From positions 1 through 64,000 of the forward strand of contig NZ_JASDDK010000009.1 in NCBI RefSeq assembly GCF_030407435.1: a stretch of DNA of 64,000 nucleotides. The letters run 5' to 3'. Position numbers and translations under genes: made by a program. This stretch comes from Winogradskyella bathintestinalis. Its GTDB lineage: Bacteria; Bacteroidota; Bacteroidia; Flavobacteriales; Flavobacteriaceae. Shown here piece by piece: positions 1-9,373 of this stretch (the first letter of the stretch is position 1; the number at the start of each line of letters is the position of its first letter). The notes under the pieces were generated by a model. That model worked only from the letters and a program-made list of their open reading frames with translations. It did not search any database and was not told the origin of the DNA.

Positions 1-228
1 CAAAACGAAACTTGGAACATCGAAGGTATTGGAAATGATGCAAAAATTTATATATTTGACCGTTACGGAAAATTGTTAAAGCAAATAAGTCCAGGAGGAA
101 CAGGTTGGGACGGTACTTACAATGGTAATGCTATGCCAACTAGTGGCTATTGGTTTACAGTAGAGTACAACGAACCTTTAACAGGTGAACGTAAAGAATT
201 TAAAGCCCATTTTACCTTGAAACGATAA
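1..228 (+). CDS. C-terminal end of a T9SS type B sorted surface protein (partial)
   Basis: The frame is open from the first base and ends with TAA. The 75 residues seen form a gliding-motility/T9SS type B C-terminal sorting domain: an aromatic-rich strand with FDRYGKLLKQ, then GWDGTYNGNAMPTSGYW, and a basic end HFTLKR. Such domains direct export across the outer membrane by the type IX secretion system and attachment to the cell surface. The functional part of the protein lies outside the window, so its substrate is unknown. The ending matches the lectin-like protein that ends at 33099, which also finishes in HFTLKR. A strong terminator follows 22 bases downstream. Confidence 0.85.
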   Translation, partial: QNETWNIEGIGNDAKIYIFDRYGKLLKQISPGGTGWDGTYNGNAMPTSGYWFTVEYNEPLTGERKEFKAHFTLKR

Positions 229-250
229 ACAAGATCTTTCAATTATAGAA

Positions 251-285
251 AAGTCTGAGCATTACGTAATGCTCAGACTTTTTTT
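251..285 (+). terminator. Rho-independent terminator
   Basis: A perfect 30-base inverted repeat (15-bp arms, 251-280, reading AAGTCTGAGC at the left edge) runs straight into seven T residues. It lies 22 bases after the stop of the truncated surface-protein gene and ends that transcript. Confidence 0.9.
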
Positions 286-571
286 ATAAGTTATCTGTAA
301 TGAGTCTGTAAAATTATTAAGGTAAAAAAAGTATGAAAAATAATAAAAGTTAATCTCTCTAATATAATTACAAACGCTCTATCAGTTTTTATAATTTTAG
401 TGACGCTACATTAGAAGTTGTAAATCCGATTAGAATGTTATTTATAAAGACATGTTTTATATTAGTCTGTTTACTTTTTTTAAGCAGTATCAAACTTATA
501 TGGCGTCTACTGGTTTTTCGTTGGGTAATAGTTAAAAGAAGTTTAGAATATTATATTTAAAAATGATACAG
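286..571. other. Intergenic AT-rich stretch, nothing recognised
   Basis: This stretch between two convergent terminators carries stop codons in all frames and shows no RNA gene, repeat or clear promoter to eye. It may hold gene debris, but no protein similarity was recognised. Confidence 0.5.
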
Positions 572-606
572 AAAAAAGCCTAGACATATGTACTGTTCAG
601 GCTTAT
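572..606 (-). terminator. Terminator of the leftward FadL-like gene
   Basis: Read on the minus strand, AAGCCTGAACA pairs imperfectly with TGTCTAGGCTT around a short loop, followed by six T residues. It begins 17 bases after the stop codon of the gene ending at 623. Confidence 0.75.
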
Positions 607-622
607 TTTAAGAAACACGTTA

Positions 623-2140
623 TTAGATGTTAAAACCAACAGTGAAAACAAAGTCTGTAAATTTTGATTGGATTTCTGCCGAATCCGTCAACCCTTCATT
701 GTATAATTGATGGTTTATATCGCGTTTCGCTTGACTAAAGGCCAAGTCTAAATTTAGATTTCCAAAACTATAACCAAAGCCAAGTGAATATCCATTAAGA
801 TCACCATAAAAGTCAGTATTTTCATAAGGACTTTCTTCAATACGATAACCACCTCTAAAGCTAAGTTGTTTGTATCTGTATTCTCCACCGAAACGATACG
901 ACGCTGCAGATGTTAAACGATTGTTGATGTCATTATTTATACTAGAGAACAAAGCGTTAGACGTTGGTTTAAATTTTGTATTACTATAATCTTTAAGGGA
1001 ATAATCAAAACTTAATAAGCCACTCTTACCAAAAACATAAGCTAAACTACCTGTTAATTTACCAGGTGTTTGTAATTTATATTCTTCATATACGTTAATT
1101 ACATTAGGATTAATAATTAAACCTAGATCTGAGCCACCTTCTTGTCTTGTCGTTTCCAAATACTGCGATGTCTCGTCCGAAATTCTATACCATGTTGGTG
1201 AGTTGTAAGATAAGCCGAGCCTAAATTCTTCAGACAATTTTGCAATACCTCCCAATTGAACCGAAAAGCCACTTCCCGTTGTAAGCAGGTTATTTTCAAA
1301 ATAGACATCAGTCACTATTGAACCTGGGTTAGAATTTGATTCTTGCAAAAATGTAGTGCGTTCAAAATCTATAAAATGAGAATTTAAATTTATTCCAAAA
1401 TAAAATTTATCGTCGTAACTGGTCGCAAAATTAAATGCTAATTTACCATTGTAGCCTCTACTGGCATAGGAATATCGCTGTGCGTAATCGCCACCTACTA
1501 TAGTCGAATTATAAAGATCAGTATTCGCATCTCCATCAGGGTTTATAATAAATCCTTCATATCCTAAAAAAGCTTGTTGGTGTTGAAATCCAAATAATGA
1601 ACCGATCTCCGAATAGGCTTGGGAAAAGGACTCTTCAGATAAAACTGAAATATCATTTAGTGGTAAACCGTTGGCATTAGCCACAAAATAAGATCCAATA
1701 GTATTGTTAGGGTTTACACCGCTAGCTATCCAATCAGTATCAAAATCTGAAGTTCGATCATACGCCACACTCAACGAAAATTTTTTCCACGGGGAATTTG
1801 AGTTTGTATTATTAAAAATAAAAGCAGCCCCCAACTGATGTAAATCAATGTTTGAATCGGATGATGAATTATTTCCATTAAAATAATTAGTATCGTTATT
1901 TCTATCAAATAAACCTGCCGATATAGAAGCATGACTATTGTTAAAAACGGCCGAACCAGCTGGATTGATATTAACGCTAGACATATCACCACCCAAAGCT
2001 CCAAAAGCACCGCTCATAGCTTTAAATCTTGCTGTGCCTTGTAAGTCTTCAGTAGAATACCTTACGGCATCAGTAATGTCTTGAGCTAAGATATAAGACG
2101 TGCTTAATAAGCCTATGCTAAGCATAAGAAACTTTTTCAT
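623..2140 (-). CDS. Outer membrane protein of the OmpP1/FadL-type transporter family
   Basis: The 505-residue product starts with a signal peptide (about residues 1-20, ending in ILAQ) and continues with a typical flavobacterial FadL-like N-terminus: GTARFKAMSGAFGALGGD at residues 35-52 and NPAGSAVF at 59-66. The rest alternates short hydrophobic strands and polar loops and ends in VFTVGFNI, with a terminal aromatic-rich strand as in outer-membrane barrels. Members of this group are often labelled hemin receptor or transporter, but their substrates are mostly unproven; hydrophobic compounds are the family precedent. The next gene upstream (lipoprotein, start 3265) is read in the same direction with a 36-base gap, so the two may be cotranscribed. 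The start ATG is clear. Confidence 0.8.
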   Translation of the reverse strand: MKKFLMLSIGLLSTSYILAQDITDAVRYSTEDLQGTARFKAMSGAFGALGGDMSSVNINPAGSAVFNNSHASISAGLFDRNNDTNYFNGNNSSSDSNIDLHQLGAAFIFNNTNSNSPWKKFSLSVAYDRTSDFDTDWIASGVNPNNTIGSYFVANANGLPLNDISVLSEESFSQAYSEIGSLFGFQHQQAFLGYEGFIINPDGDANTDLYNSTIVGGDYAQRYSYASRGYNGKLAFNFATSYDDKFYFGINLNSHFIDFERTTFLQESNSNPGSIVTDVYFENNLLTTGSGFSVQLGGIAKLSEEFRLGLSYNSPTWYRISDETSQYLETTRQEGGSDLGLIINPNVINVYEEYKLQTPGKLTGSLAYVFGKSGLLSFDYSLKDYSNTKFKPTSNALFSSINNDINNRLTSAASYRFGGEYRYKQLSFRGGYRIEESPYENTDFYGDLNGYSLGFGYSFGNLNLDLAFSQAKRDINHQLYNEGLTDSAEIQSKFTDFVFTVGFNI

Positions 2141-2176
2141 AAATAATTTTTTAAAATTTGGAATTAAATAAAATGT

Positions 2177-3265
2177 TTACCCTCGGCCTCTTCGGCTATT
2201 ACTAGAAGAACTACTACGACTACCACTACTAGATCTAGAATTACTAGATGACCTTACACTTCCTGATGAAGATCTTGAACTTCTTGAGCTAGAAGATCTT
2301 ACTGACCCAGAAGATCTTGCACTTCTAGTAGGTGTTGATATTCTACTACTAGAACGGGTTGATCTCGTTGACCGGGTTGTTGTAGGTCTAGTACGAATTG
2401 CTGCAGGTCTTGATATTCTTGAATTAGAGCTAGATCGGCGAACTGAAGGTTGTGCTGTACTTCTACTTCTAAGAGTTCGTGTATTAGAATTAAATCTTGT
2501 ACTTGTGCTTCTTGAATAATTAGACGTGGCAGAATTAGATGATCTGCGTATAGTAGAAGTCGTTCTAGATATGGCAGAATTGCCTCTACCAGTGCGACTC
2601 AAATTATCATTATAGAGTAATGATCCTCTCCTCGAATTGTTATAAGCAAATCTATTATTAGATCTGTAATAACCATGATTCCATCCATAATTAGTATAAC
2701 CGTAACCATAATGCCATGGGGAATGATAACCATAACCGTAATAGCCGCCATAAACCCAAGGATTGTTCCATCCCCAATTATCATATCCATATCTCCAAGG
2801 TCTGTTCCATCTGTAGTGACCGTATCCATATCCATAACCAAAACCACCATTTATTAACCACGGACTGTTATAACCATACCAACCGTTATCAATAAAATTA
2901 ACGGTAACAGTGTTGTTATTTTGTCCCCAACCACCGTAAGCCGGTTGTTGCTCTGTTGTCTCCGAAGAGGATTGAACATAGTCACTTTCGTAAGAGTCAA
3001 TATCGGTAAATACTTCGCTTTCTTCTTTTATGGCTTCAACCTCTGCCGTGTTTTCTGCAAAGTAGTTTTTATAATAATTTGAATTATCTGTTGAAGTGGT
3101 TACAACTGGGGTTTCTGTATCGTCATTGTCATATTCATCTGTAGAATAAATGCCATCATTATCATAACCTGCGTATTGAAACGATCCACAAGAAGTTAAC
3201 ACAGTCGCTAAACCAAGTGCAACAAAAAATGGCAATTTTTTAGTAAATAAATTTTTAAATTGCAT
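2177..3265 (-). CDS. Low-complexity lipoprotein with Tyr/Gly/Trp-rich and Ser/Arg-rich regions
   Basis: A 362-residue protein with a lipoprotein signal peptide: hydrophobic residues 11-23 then LTSC with the lipidated Cys26. After it come an acidic Asp/Glu/Tyr region (about 30-100), a Tyr/Gly/Trp/Asn-rich stretch (about 105-205, with repeats like GYGYGYGH and NRPWRYGY), and a long Ser/Arg region to the end (many RSSS and SR units, finishing RRGRG). No enzyme domain is visible. The shape suggests an envelope-surface protein whose basic tail could bind polyanions, but that is inference. It lies between a FadL-like barrel gene and proS, which is divergent. Codon repetition in the Ser/Arg part makes it prone to length variation. 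Confidence 0.7.
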   Translation of the reverse strand: MQFKNLFTKKLPFFVALGLATVLTSCGSFQYAGYDNDGIYSTDEYDNDDTETPVVTTSTDNSNYYKNYFAENTAEVEAIKEESEVFTDIDSYESDYVQSSSETTEQQPAYGGWGQNNNTVTVNFIDNGWYGYNSPWLINGGFGYGYGYGHYRWNRPWRYGYDNWGWNNPWVYGGYYGYGYHSPWHYGYGYTNYGWNHGYYRSNNRFAYNNSRRGSLLYNDNLSRTGRGNSAISRTTSTIRRSSNSATSNYSRSTSTRFNSNTRTLRSRSTAQPSVRRSSSNSRISRPAAIRTRPTTTRSTRSTRSSSRISTPTRSARSSGSVRSSSSRSSRSSSGSVRSSSNSRSSSGSRSSSSSNSRRGRG

Positions 3266-3365
3266 AACTCTTTTTTTTATTGTTGAACATAGTAAAAATA
3301 GTTAGTTTTGTTGAACTATTTAATACATTTAACATAAGCACAACATTTGTGCCAAAACACTGAAA

Positions 3366-4844
3366 ATGAGCAAAAATCTTACGAGTAGAGCTGAAGATTA
3401 TTCAAAATGGTATAATGAACTGGTGGTAAAGGCTAATTTAGCCGAAAATTCTGCAGTTAGAGGTTGTATGGTTATCAAACCTTATGGTTATGCAATTTGG
3501 GAAAAAATGCAAGCAGAATTAGACAGAATGTTTAAAGAAACAGGACATGAGAATGCCTATTTTCCTTTATTTGTGCCAAAAAGTTTATTTGAAGCTGAAG
3601 AAAAGAATGCGGAAGGTTTTGCTAAAGAATGTGCAGTCGTTACCCATTATAGATTACAGAACGATCCTGATAATGAAGGTAAATTAAGAGTTGATCCCGA
3701 GGCTAAATTAGAAGAAGAATTGGTGGTAAGACCTACAAGTGAAGCTATCATTTGGAACACTTATAAAGGATGGATTCAAAGTTATAGAGATTTACCAATA
3801 TTAATAAATCAATGGGCTAATGTAGTGCGTTGGGAAATGCGAACGCGATTATTTTTGCGTACGGCAGAATTTTTATGGCAAGAAGGCCATACGGCTCATG
3901 CCACTAAATCTGAAGCATTAGTAGAGGCTGAGCAAATGAATGATGTGTATGCTGTTTTTGCAGAAAATTTTATGGCTATCCCAGTTATTAAAGGTGTTAA
4001 AACAGAAAGCGAGCGTTTTGCTGGTGCGGTAGAAACGTATTGTATAGAAGCTCTAATGCAAGATGGAAAAGCACTGCAGGCAGGTACTTCTCATTTTTTA
4101 GGACAAAATTTTGCTAAGGCGTTTGATGTTAAGTTTACCAATAACGAAGGCAAATTAGATCATGTATGGGCAACTTCATGGGGAGTTTCTACACGATTAA
4201 TGGGAGCTTTAATTATGACTCATAGTGATGATAAAGGATTGGTGTTACCGCCAAATTTAGCGCCATTCCAAGTGGTTATTGTTCCTATATATAAAAATGA
4301 TGAACAATTTATTTCTATCTCAGAAAAAGCTGAGTCTATAATAAAACAATTGAAAGCTTTAGGGATTAGTTGTAAGTTCGATAAAAGAACGACGCATAGA
4401 CCAGGTGCTAAATTTGCACAACATGAATTACAAGGAGTTCCTTTACGTATTGCAATAGGACCTAAAGATTTAGAAAATAATACGATTGAATTAGCTCGAC
4501 GCGATACATTAACGAAGGAGATTGTTGCGATGGATGAATTAATCTCTACGGTTAAGGATCTTTTAAAGATTATTCAAGGAGAATTATTTCAAAAAGCAAA
4601 AGAATTTAGAGATGAGCATATAACTACGGTTGATGATTTTGAGACGTTCAAAAATGTTTTAGAAACCAAAACTGGTTTTATTTCTGCACATTGGGATGGC
4701 ACTATAGAAACAGAGCAAAAGATTAAAGAGCTGACTAAAGCCACAATACGATGTATTCCTATGCAGAATAAAACAGAAAGCGGAAAGTGCGTATACAGCG
4801 GAAAACCGTCTAATCAACGCGTGCTTTTTGCTAAGGCTTATTAA
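3366..4844 (+). CDS. proS: Prolyl-tRNA synthetase, archaeal/eukaryote-like type
   Basis: The 492-residue enzyme charges tRNA-Pro with proline in the cytoplasm. It is the short form without the bacterial editing insertion: N-terminus [14 protein letters not shown], the class II catalytic core with RPTSEAII near residue 122 and [14 protein letters not shown] near 165-178, an anticodon-binding domain in the 300s-400s, and a C-terminal domain with Cys463 and Cys475 ending in a terminal Tyr, as is usual for this type. Only two cysteines remain at the family's C-terminal metal-binding region. The ATG at 3366 fits the family start. A tRNA-Glu and rpsT follow under a separate promoter. Confidence 0.95.
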   Translation: MSKNLTSRAEDYSKWYNELVVKANLAENSAVRGCMVIKPYGYAIWEKMQAELDRMFKETGHENAYFPLFVPKSLFEAEEKNAEGFAKECAVVTHYRLQNDPDNEGKLRVDPEAKLEEELVVRPTSEAIIWNTYKGWIQSYRDLPILINQWANVVRWEMRTRLFLRTAEFLWQEGHTAHATKSEALVEAEQMNDVYAVFAENFMAIPVIKGVKTESERFAGAVETYCIEALMQDGKALQAGTSHFLGQNFAKAFDVKFTNNEGKLDHVWATSWGVSTRLMGALIMTHSDDKGLVLPPNLAPFQVVIVPIYKNDEQFISISEKAESIIKQLKALGISCKFDKRTTHRPGAKFAQHELQGVPLRIAIGPKDLENNTIELARRDTLTKEIVAMDELISTVKDLLKIIQGELFQKAKEFRDEHITTVDDFETFKNVLETKTGFISAHWDGTIETEQKIKELTKATIRCIPMQNKTESGKCVYSGKPSNQRVLFAKAY

Positions 4845-4871
4845 TTTTTTTTAAAAAAAAATTACTTTGGT

Positions 4872-4902
4872 GTTGCAAAAGTAAAAAATAGTTGTATTTT
4901 TG
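4872..4902 (+). promoter_or_regulatory. Promoter of the tRNA-Glu/rpsT unit
   Basis: GTTG at 4872-4875, a 19-base spacer, and TATTTTTG at 4895-4902. This matches the Bacteroidota sigma-A consensus (TTTG, 19-21 bases, TAnnTTTG). Transcription would begin around 4909, about 45 bases before the tRNA. Confidence 0.8.
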
Positions 4903-4954
4903 CATCCGCAATGGAAACGTTGTTGGTTCATTTAAATAATAAAAATACCAAAAT

Positions 4955-5026
4955 GGCCCGTTCGTCTATCGGCTAGGACGCATGGTTTTCATCCATGTAA
5001 GAGGGGTTCGATTCCCCTACGGGCTA
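4955..5026 (+). tRNA. tRNA-Glu (anticodon UUC)
   Basis: A 72-base cloverleaf can be folded by eye. The acceptor arms are GGCCCGT/ACGGGCT, the D stem GTCT/GGAC, the anticodon stem CATGG/CCATG around the loop TTTTCAT (anticodon TTC), and the T stem AGGGG/CCCCT around TTCGATT. The first acceptor pair is a G-U wobble. The 3' CCA is not encoded (ACA follows). It shares a promoter and, apparently, a transcript with rpsT, whose ATG is 30 bases downstream. Confidence 0.95.
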
Positions 5027-5056
5027 CAATTTTAATAAGGAATAAGGAAAAATATA

Positions 5057-5308
5057 ATGGCAAATCATAAGTCAGCTTTAAAAAGAATTAGAAGTAACGA
5101 AAAGAGACGTGTACTTAATAAGTATCATCATAAAACAACGCGTAATGCAATAAAAAAATTACGTGAACTTACTGATGCTAGCGAAGCACAAAAAATGTTG
5201 CCTTCGGTACATAGTATGATAGATAAATTAGCTAAAAAGAATATTATTCATGCTAACAAAGCTGGAAACTTAAAGTCACAGTTAACTAAGCATGTCGCTG
5301 CAATTTAA
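5057..5308 (+). CDS. rpsT: Small ribosomal subunit protein bS20
   Basis: This 83-residue basic protein starts MANHKSALKRIRSNEKRR and has the Ala/Lys-rich helices of bS20, which binds 16S rRNA early in assembly of the small subunit. Length and N-terminus match the family. No promoter is seen between the tRNA-Glu (end 5026) and the ATG, and a terminator follows 23 bases after the stop, so the gene appears to be expressed from the tRNA promoter. Confidence 0.97.
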   Translation: MANHKSALKRIRSNEKRRVLNKYHHKTTRNAIKKLRELTDASEAQKMLPSVHSMIDKLAKKNIIHANKAGNLKSQLTKHVAAI

Positions 5309-5328
5309 TTGTAGTTTCTACTAAGATA

Positions 5329-8300
5329 TTAAAGTCTTTCCAATTGGAAAGACTTTTTTGTTTTCTGGTATTTCCTTCTTTTGGCTCTTTTACTAAAAAT
5401 TACGATCGTTGTGATGATAATAAGAGCAATGCCTAATAACCAAAATATTAAATTCGATGTTGTGTTGAAATCGATTGGGGTAGTATCTCCTATTAAAACT
5501 AAACCAGCCCAATATTGTGGTGCTATGGTTCTCCCTTCGGCAGATGCAATATAATCTAGTTTGGCTTGTTGTAGTGCTTCGTCCTTTGCTAAGCCATTAT
5601 CAAGATGACTGTAAAACCTTTCTATAATTATAGAGCTAGATTGTTCATCTATTTTCCATAAACTTGTTAATATGCTTTCGCTACCTGCATAATTAAAGGC
5701 ATGTGCTAAAGATATCATACCTTCCCCAGCTTGGTGTGTGGGTTTACCTGTTTCGCAAGCCGTTAAAATTGTGAGGTTAGAGGATAAGTTTTGATTATAT
5801 ATTTCGTAAGTGTATAACGAATTATCTTCTGATGAAATCGTATCATTGACATTTTTAGCAAAAATTAGTCGAGATAATTCTGGAGATATATTATTAGATT
5901 CTGCATGAGTTCCGATATGAATAATTTTATGCTCTTTAGCTTGTTTTGTAAATATCTGTTTAGACGCTTTTTCGTTTAAAAAAGACCTGCCATTGAAACG
6001 TTTTGAGGACTTCTTAGCAAGATCCATGGCAAATGGTTGAGGCAATAATGTTAAATAAGTCTTGTCTAAAATGAGTGAATCTGTGATGGTATACCGATAA
6101 TCTAATTTCATTTTAGAATTAAACTCTGGAGCAAATGCTATGAAATCAGCCTCATAAAATTTCGTTTTTTTGGAGTTGTGTAATAATAGTAAACTGTAAT
6201 TGTATGATATGTTATATTTTGCGAGTAAACTAGTTGCAGCTAATTCTCTAAAAGAGGCTATAGGATTAGAAATTAAAGTCTCAAAACTTAAATTAAAGAG
6301 TTCGCCATCTGGAATAATTATAACATTTTTAGAATTAATTTTTTCTGCAAATGGGTTCCATAATTTATTAAAGAGCGCATTATAAATTGTACTTATTTCT
6401 GAAATATTAAATTGGTGGTGTTCTATTGAGTAGATTAAATCTTTAAGATTATTTGAGTCTAATTTGTAAATATTTCGGTCTGATTTGGTTACAACAAAAG
6501 CATATAAATCGTCTTCTATAAACAAATAACGTACAACTGTTGTCTGATTAGAAATATTATCTTGTAATTTATCCAAGGGTTTCTCGAGTATGGCATAACG
6601 CATTTTGTAATATTGAGGATAATGCTGTTTTAAAGTATCTAAAAAAATAGTCCACTGCTTACGGGCTTTAAAGAAATCATCGATATCATTATCTAATGAT
6701 TGCGCGAGTTTGTTTCTAAGTTTTTCTTCACGTTTTATTTTTTCTTCTGGAATATTCAAAAAATTGATATTCTTCCTTAAATTTAAGTGGAGTCGTATTC
6801 TATTGTATATTATGGATTCGTGTAAACTAATTAGTTTATTTAAATAGTTCTTGTTTTTTGTTAAATAATAGAGTTCTAAGTAAATTCTCTTGCTAAATGA
6901 GATGATTTCTTTATTGTTTTCTAAATGCGCGTTGATATTATCAATAGATACGAAAATAGATTTCTTTTGCTCGATACTTGTGAGCGCTGCAGTGGTGGTT
7001 TTAAGTAGTTCTTTTAAGAATAGACTGTCTCTGGTTGGTGCTAAATAATATTTAGATTTTGCATTAATGAGTAAAATTTCAGCTTTTTTATCTTCAATTT
7101 GTATTTTATTATATCCCTCTTCCTTAGTGTTGCTATTATAGATATTTAAGCTATATTCTGTCCATTTTAAACTTTCTTCGTAATCCTTAAGCTTTAGAGC
7201 AACACGAGCTAAGGTTACCAATAATTCATTAGTTAAGTAATCATTTTCACCATTCTTTTTCAAGAAATAGTGGTAAGGTTCTTTTAAGGTTGTATAGGCT
7301 TTTTCTTTATCATTTATTTCAGCATATGTGAGTGCTAAATTCATTTTGCTATACAATCGGTTTGTATCATATTCCCCCGAATTAGATTTTATATAATACT
7401 CATCACTAAGTGACCAATACGTTATAGCTTTATTATATTGTTTTGTTTGATAGAAATTAGTCGCATATGCATTGTACAAAAAAGCATGAAGCTGATCGTT
7501 TTCATCAACCATGTCTCGTAAACAAACATCGGCCTTATTAAGATATTTTAAAGCTTCATCATACGCTTTTATTGTATTTTTTATTTCGGCCAGATTGAGT
7601 GCTGCCATAAAATATTCTTGGGAATTATGGTCAAAATGTTGCTCTGCATGCTTATATGAGAGCTCGGAGATTTGTTCAGATTTTGTAAAGTCTCCAAGAT
7701 CATTATATAGGCTAGAAAGATTAGTATAGCCAATACCGATATTTCTTTTAACTCGCGGAGCTAATGGATGATTTGTTGCTTTTTTTAGAAAGGTTTTACT
7801 TAAGGTTATAGACTCTTCCACTAAAGTTTTAGCTTGTTCGTGTTTGCCTTGATTTAGATACATTAAAAACAAATTACCTTTTATAGCGGCAGGAAGATAA
7901 AGCTGATTTTCGTAATTTTTTTCTAGAAATTTCACATGGTCTAGTGCGGCTTCAAAATAATAGATAGCGCTATCTTGTTTTGACGAATAATACATGGTTG
8001 CCCCCATTAAGTTATAAACTCTGGCGGTAATTTTATACTGTAATTTTGGTGATTTTTTTATAATTTGTACCGCTTGTCTAATATGTTGCTCTAACAACGC
8101 AATTTTACCTAATTTCATGCCATAATCTCCTAGGTAATATTCCGAAATTAATAGGTGTTCATTAGCTTTTAACTTTGAAGCGTGGTTTCTGGCTATTAAA
8201 GCGTAATCATAAGCTTTTTGGATGTTGTTAAGTTCAAAATATAATTTGGATAGGTTTATATTTGTTTGGTACAGAGTGTTCGCATCCTTTGTGTTATTCT

Positions 8301-8598
8301 GAATTAATGATGCTAAATGTTCGCTTACAGTGTTGGCGTTGACATCTTTATTTTTTAATAATTGAATTTTCCCCACTATATACACATATCTAGCTAAACT
8401 ATTGTATCTTTTTTGAGCTATTAAATTAGCTGTTTGCTCATTTATTTCTAATTCTGCTTTTTCTATAGAATTACGTTCTAGAAGTGTTTGAATATTTGAT
8501 ATACCGCCAATTGAATCATTTTGCGTAAACGCTTGTTTTCCAATCAAAATGAAAGAAAAAAGCATAAAAAGCCTATAACAATTATAAAATCGTTTCAT
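5329..8598 (-). CDS. Secreted, membrane-anchored TPR-CHAT (caspase-like) protein
   Basis: A protein of 1,089 residues from the ATG at 8598. A TTG 24 bases upstream would add eight residues, but MKRFYNCYRLFMLFSFILIG is a complete signal-peptide start. Residues about 50-470 hold many TPR-like helices (for example ALKYLNKADVCLRDMVDEND). The C-terminal CHAT domain (about 750-1035) has both catalytic signatures: HIGTHAES with His898 and LTACETG with Cys948, followed by SLWKIDEQSS. A transmembrane helix (about 1050-1069) and a basic tail KRAKRRK close it, which puts TPRs and protease domain in the periplasm. CHAT domains are caspase-like cysteine peptidases. Substrate and trigger are unknown. It is the last gene of a unit with a membrane TPR protein and an ECF sigma factor, 25 bases after the former. 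Confidence 0.88.
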   Translation of the reverse strand: MKRFYNCYRLFMLFSFILIGKQAFTQNDSIGGISNIQTLLERNSIEKAELEINEQTANLIAQKRYNSLARYVYIVGKIQLLKNKDVNANTVSEHLASLIQNNTKDANTLYQTNINLSKLYFELNNIQKAYDYALIARNHASKLKANEHLLISEYYLGDYGMKLGKIALLEQHIRQAVQIIKKSPKLQYKITARVYNLMGATMYYSSKQDSAIYYFEAALDHVKFLEKNYENQLYLPAAIKGNLFLMYLNQGKHEQAKTLVEESITLSKTFLKKATNHPLAPRVKRNIGIGYTNLSSLYNDLGDFTKSEQISELSYKHAEQHFDHNSQEYFMAALNLAEIKNTIKAYDEALKYLNKADVCLRDMVDENDQLHAFLYNAYATNFYQTKQYNKAITYWSLSDEYYIKSNSGEYDTNRLYSKMNLALTYAEINDKEKAYTTLKEPYHYFLKKNGENDYLTNELLVTLARVALKLKDYEESLKWTEYSLNIYNSNTKEEGYNKIQIEDKKAEILLINAKSKYYLAPTRDSLFLKELLKTTTAALTSIEQKKSIFVSIDNINAHLENNKEIISFSKRIYLELYYLTKNKNYLNKLISLHESIIYNRIRLHLNLRKNINFLNIPEEKIKREEKLRNKLAQSLDNDIDDFFKARKQWTIFLDTLKQHYPQYYKMRYAILEKPLDKLQDNISNQTTVVRYLFIEDDLYAFVVTKSDRNIYKLDSNNLKDLIYSIEHHQFNISEISTIYNALFNKLWNPFAEKINSKNVIIIPDGELFNLSFETLISNPIASFRELAATSLLAKYNISYNYSLLLLHNSKKTKFYEADFIAFAPEFNSKMKLDYRYTITDSLILDKTYLTLLPQPFAMDLAKKSSKRFNGRSFLNEKASKQIFTKQAKEHKIIHIGTHAESNNISPELSRLIFAKNVNDTISSEDNSLYTYEIYNQNLSSNLTILTACETGKPTHQAGEGMISLAHAFNYAGSESILTSLWKIDEQSSSIIIERFYSHLDNGLAKDEALQQAKLDYIASAEGRTIAPQYWAGLVLIGDTTPIDFNTTSNLIFWLLGIALIIITTIVIFSKRAKRRKYQKTKKSFQLERL
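5332..5357. terminator. Shared bidirectional terminator between rpsT and the CHAT gene
   Basis: A perfect 24-base palindrome (AAGTCTTTCC with its reverse complement, 5332-5355) followed by a T run on the plus strand. It ends the rightward tRNA-Glu/rpsT transcript. On the other strand the same bases encode the last codons of the leftward CHAT gene, whose stop is at 5329-5331; only a short T stretch follows there, so termination leftwards is probably weaker. Confidence 0.8.
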
Positions 8599-8623
8599 AA
8601 TCAGTGCATTAAATAAAAACAAG

Positions 8624-9361
8624 TTAATCGTTCAGTTCCGATAAAAGGGCTTTGCTATTATCTATCGTTGAGTGTTGTAAATTGGATTTTGCTTTGTCTA
8701 GATCATTAGATTTTAAATAGGCCAAACCTAAATAATAATATGCATCGTTAACCAATGCAAATTCTGAGTTTTTTGTTACTTTTTCTAAAAACGAAATCGC
8801 ATTGTGTTCTTTCTGGTTGGCCAAATGTGCTACACCAATGAAATAATTTAAGGTATCGTTATTTATTTTTATGTTTTGCAAACGTTCCCATTTAGAGATA
8901 GCTGTGTTATAATTTCCTTGTTTATAGTCAACCATAGCTTCATAAAATTTATAGTTGTCAGAACTACTCATTGTAGTTGGTAATCCAGGATCTGGAGTAA
9001 AATATTTTGAGTACAGTTGGTTATTAAGATTACCACTTATTATCCAAAAACTACCTGCAGCAATAACAAGTGTAGCCGCTATTACGAGTCGTTTCCAATT
9101 AAAATTATAAATTTTAGAATCGTTAACGTTGTGCTTTATATTGTGACTTTCAATGTCATTATGAAATTTATTTAACTGTTCTTTTAATGTCTGGGCTTCA
9201 ATACCCATTATAGTAATTTTAAGTTCTTCAACCTTAGTTTTGAAATCCGAGTCATTATTTAAACGTTGATCAAAGTCATGTAAATCAGAATCATCCAGCC
9301 AACCATTTAGATATTTTTCTATCTGTTCAAATTCGTTTTGTGATAAGTGAGGTAGGTTCAT
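8624..9361 (-). CDS. Single-pass membrane TPR protein in the anti-sigma position
   Basis: A 245-residue protein. Residues 1-80 are polar and charged, including FEQIEKYLNGWLDDSDLHDF. A single transmembrane helix lies at about 91-109 (RLVIAATLVIAAGSFWII) after the basic WKR, giving a cytoplasmic N-terminus. A periplasmic part (about 130-240) carries TPR-like repeats such as AISKWERLQNIKINNDTLNY and YYLGLAYLKSNDLDKAKSNL. Order and topology fit an anti-sigma factor for the ECF sigma gene 12 bases upstream, but there is no zinc-binding HxxxCxxC and no cysteine at all, nor a FecR domain, so this role is inferred. Its periplasmic TPRs could interact with the TPR-CHAT protein encoded next. Confidence 0.75.
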   Translation of the reverse strand: MNLPHLSQNEFEQIEKYLNGWLDDSDLHDFDQRLNNDSDFKTKVEELKITIMGIEAQTLKEQLNKFHNDIESHNIKHNVNDSKIYNFNWKRLVIAATLVIAAGSFWIISGNLNNQLYSKYFTPDPGLPTTMSSSDNYKFYEAMVDYKQGNYNTAISKWERLQNIKINNDTLNYFIGVAHLANQKEHNAISFLEKVTKNSEFALVNDAYYYLGLAYLKSNDLDKAKSNLQHSTIDNSKALLSELND

Positions 9362-9373
9362 TGTTGCTAAATA

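Noticed and set aside
2675..2857. Rightward frame opposite the lipoprotein
   Set aside because: It mirrors the Tyr/Gly codon repeats of the real gene on the other strand; Ile/Val/Thr/Pro-rich shadow text without start context.
8599..8622. TTG-initiated extension of the CHAT protein by eight residues
   Set aside because: The ATG at 8598 begins a full signal peptide; the extension adds an unrelated segment directly after the preceding stop.
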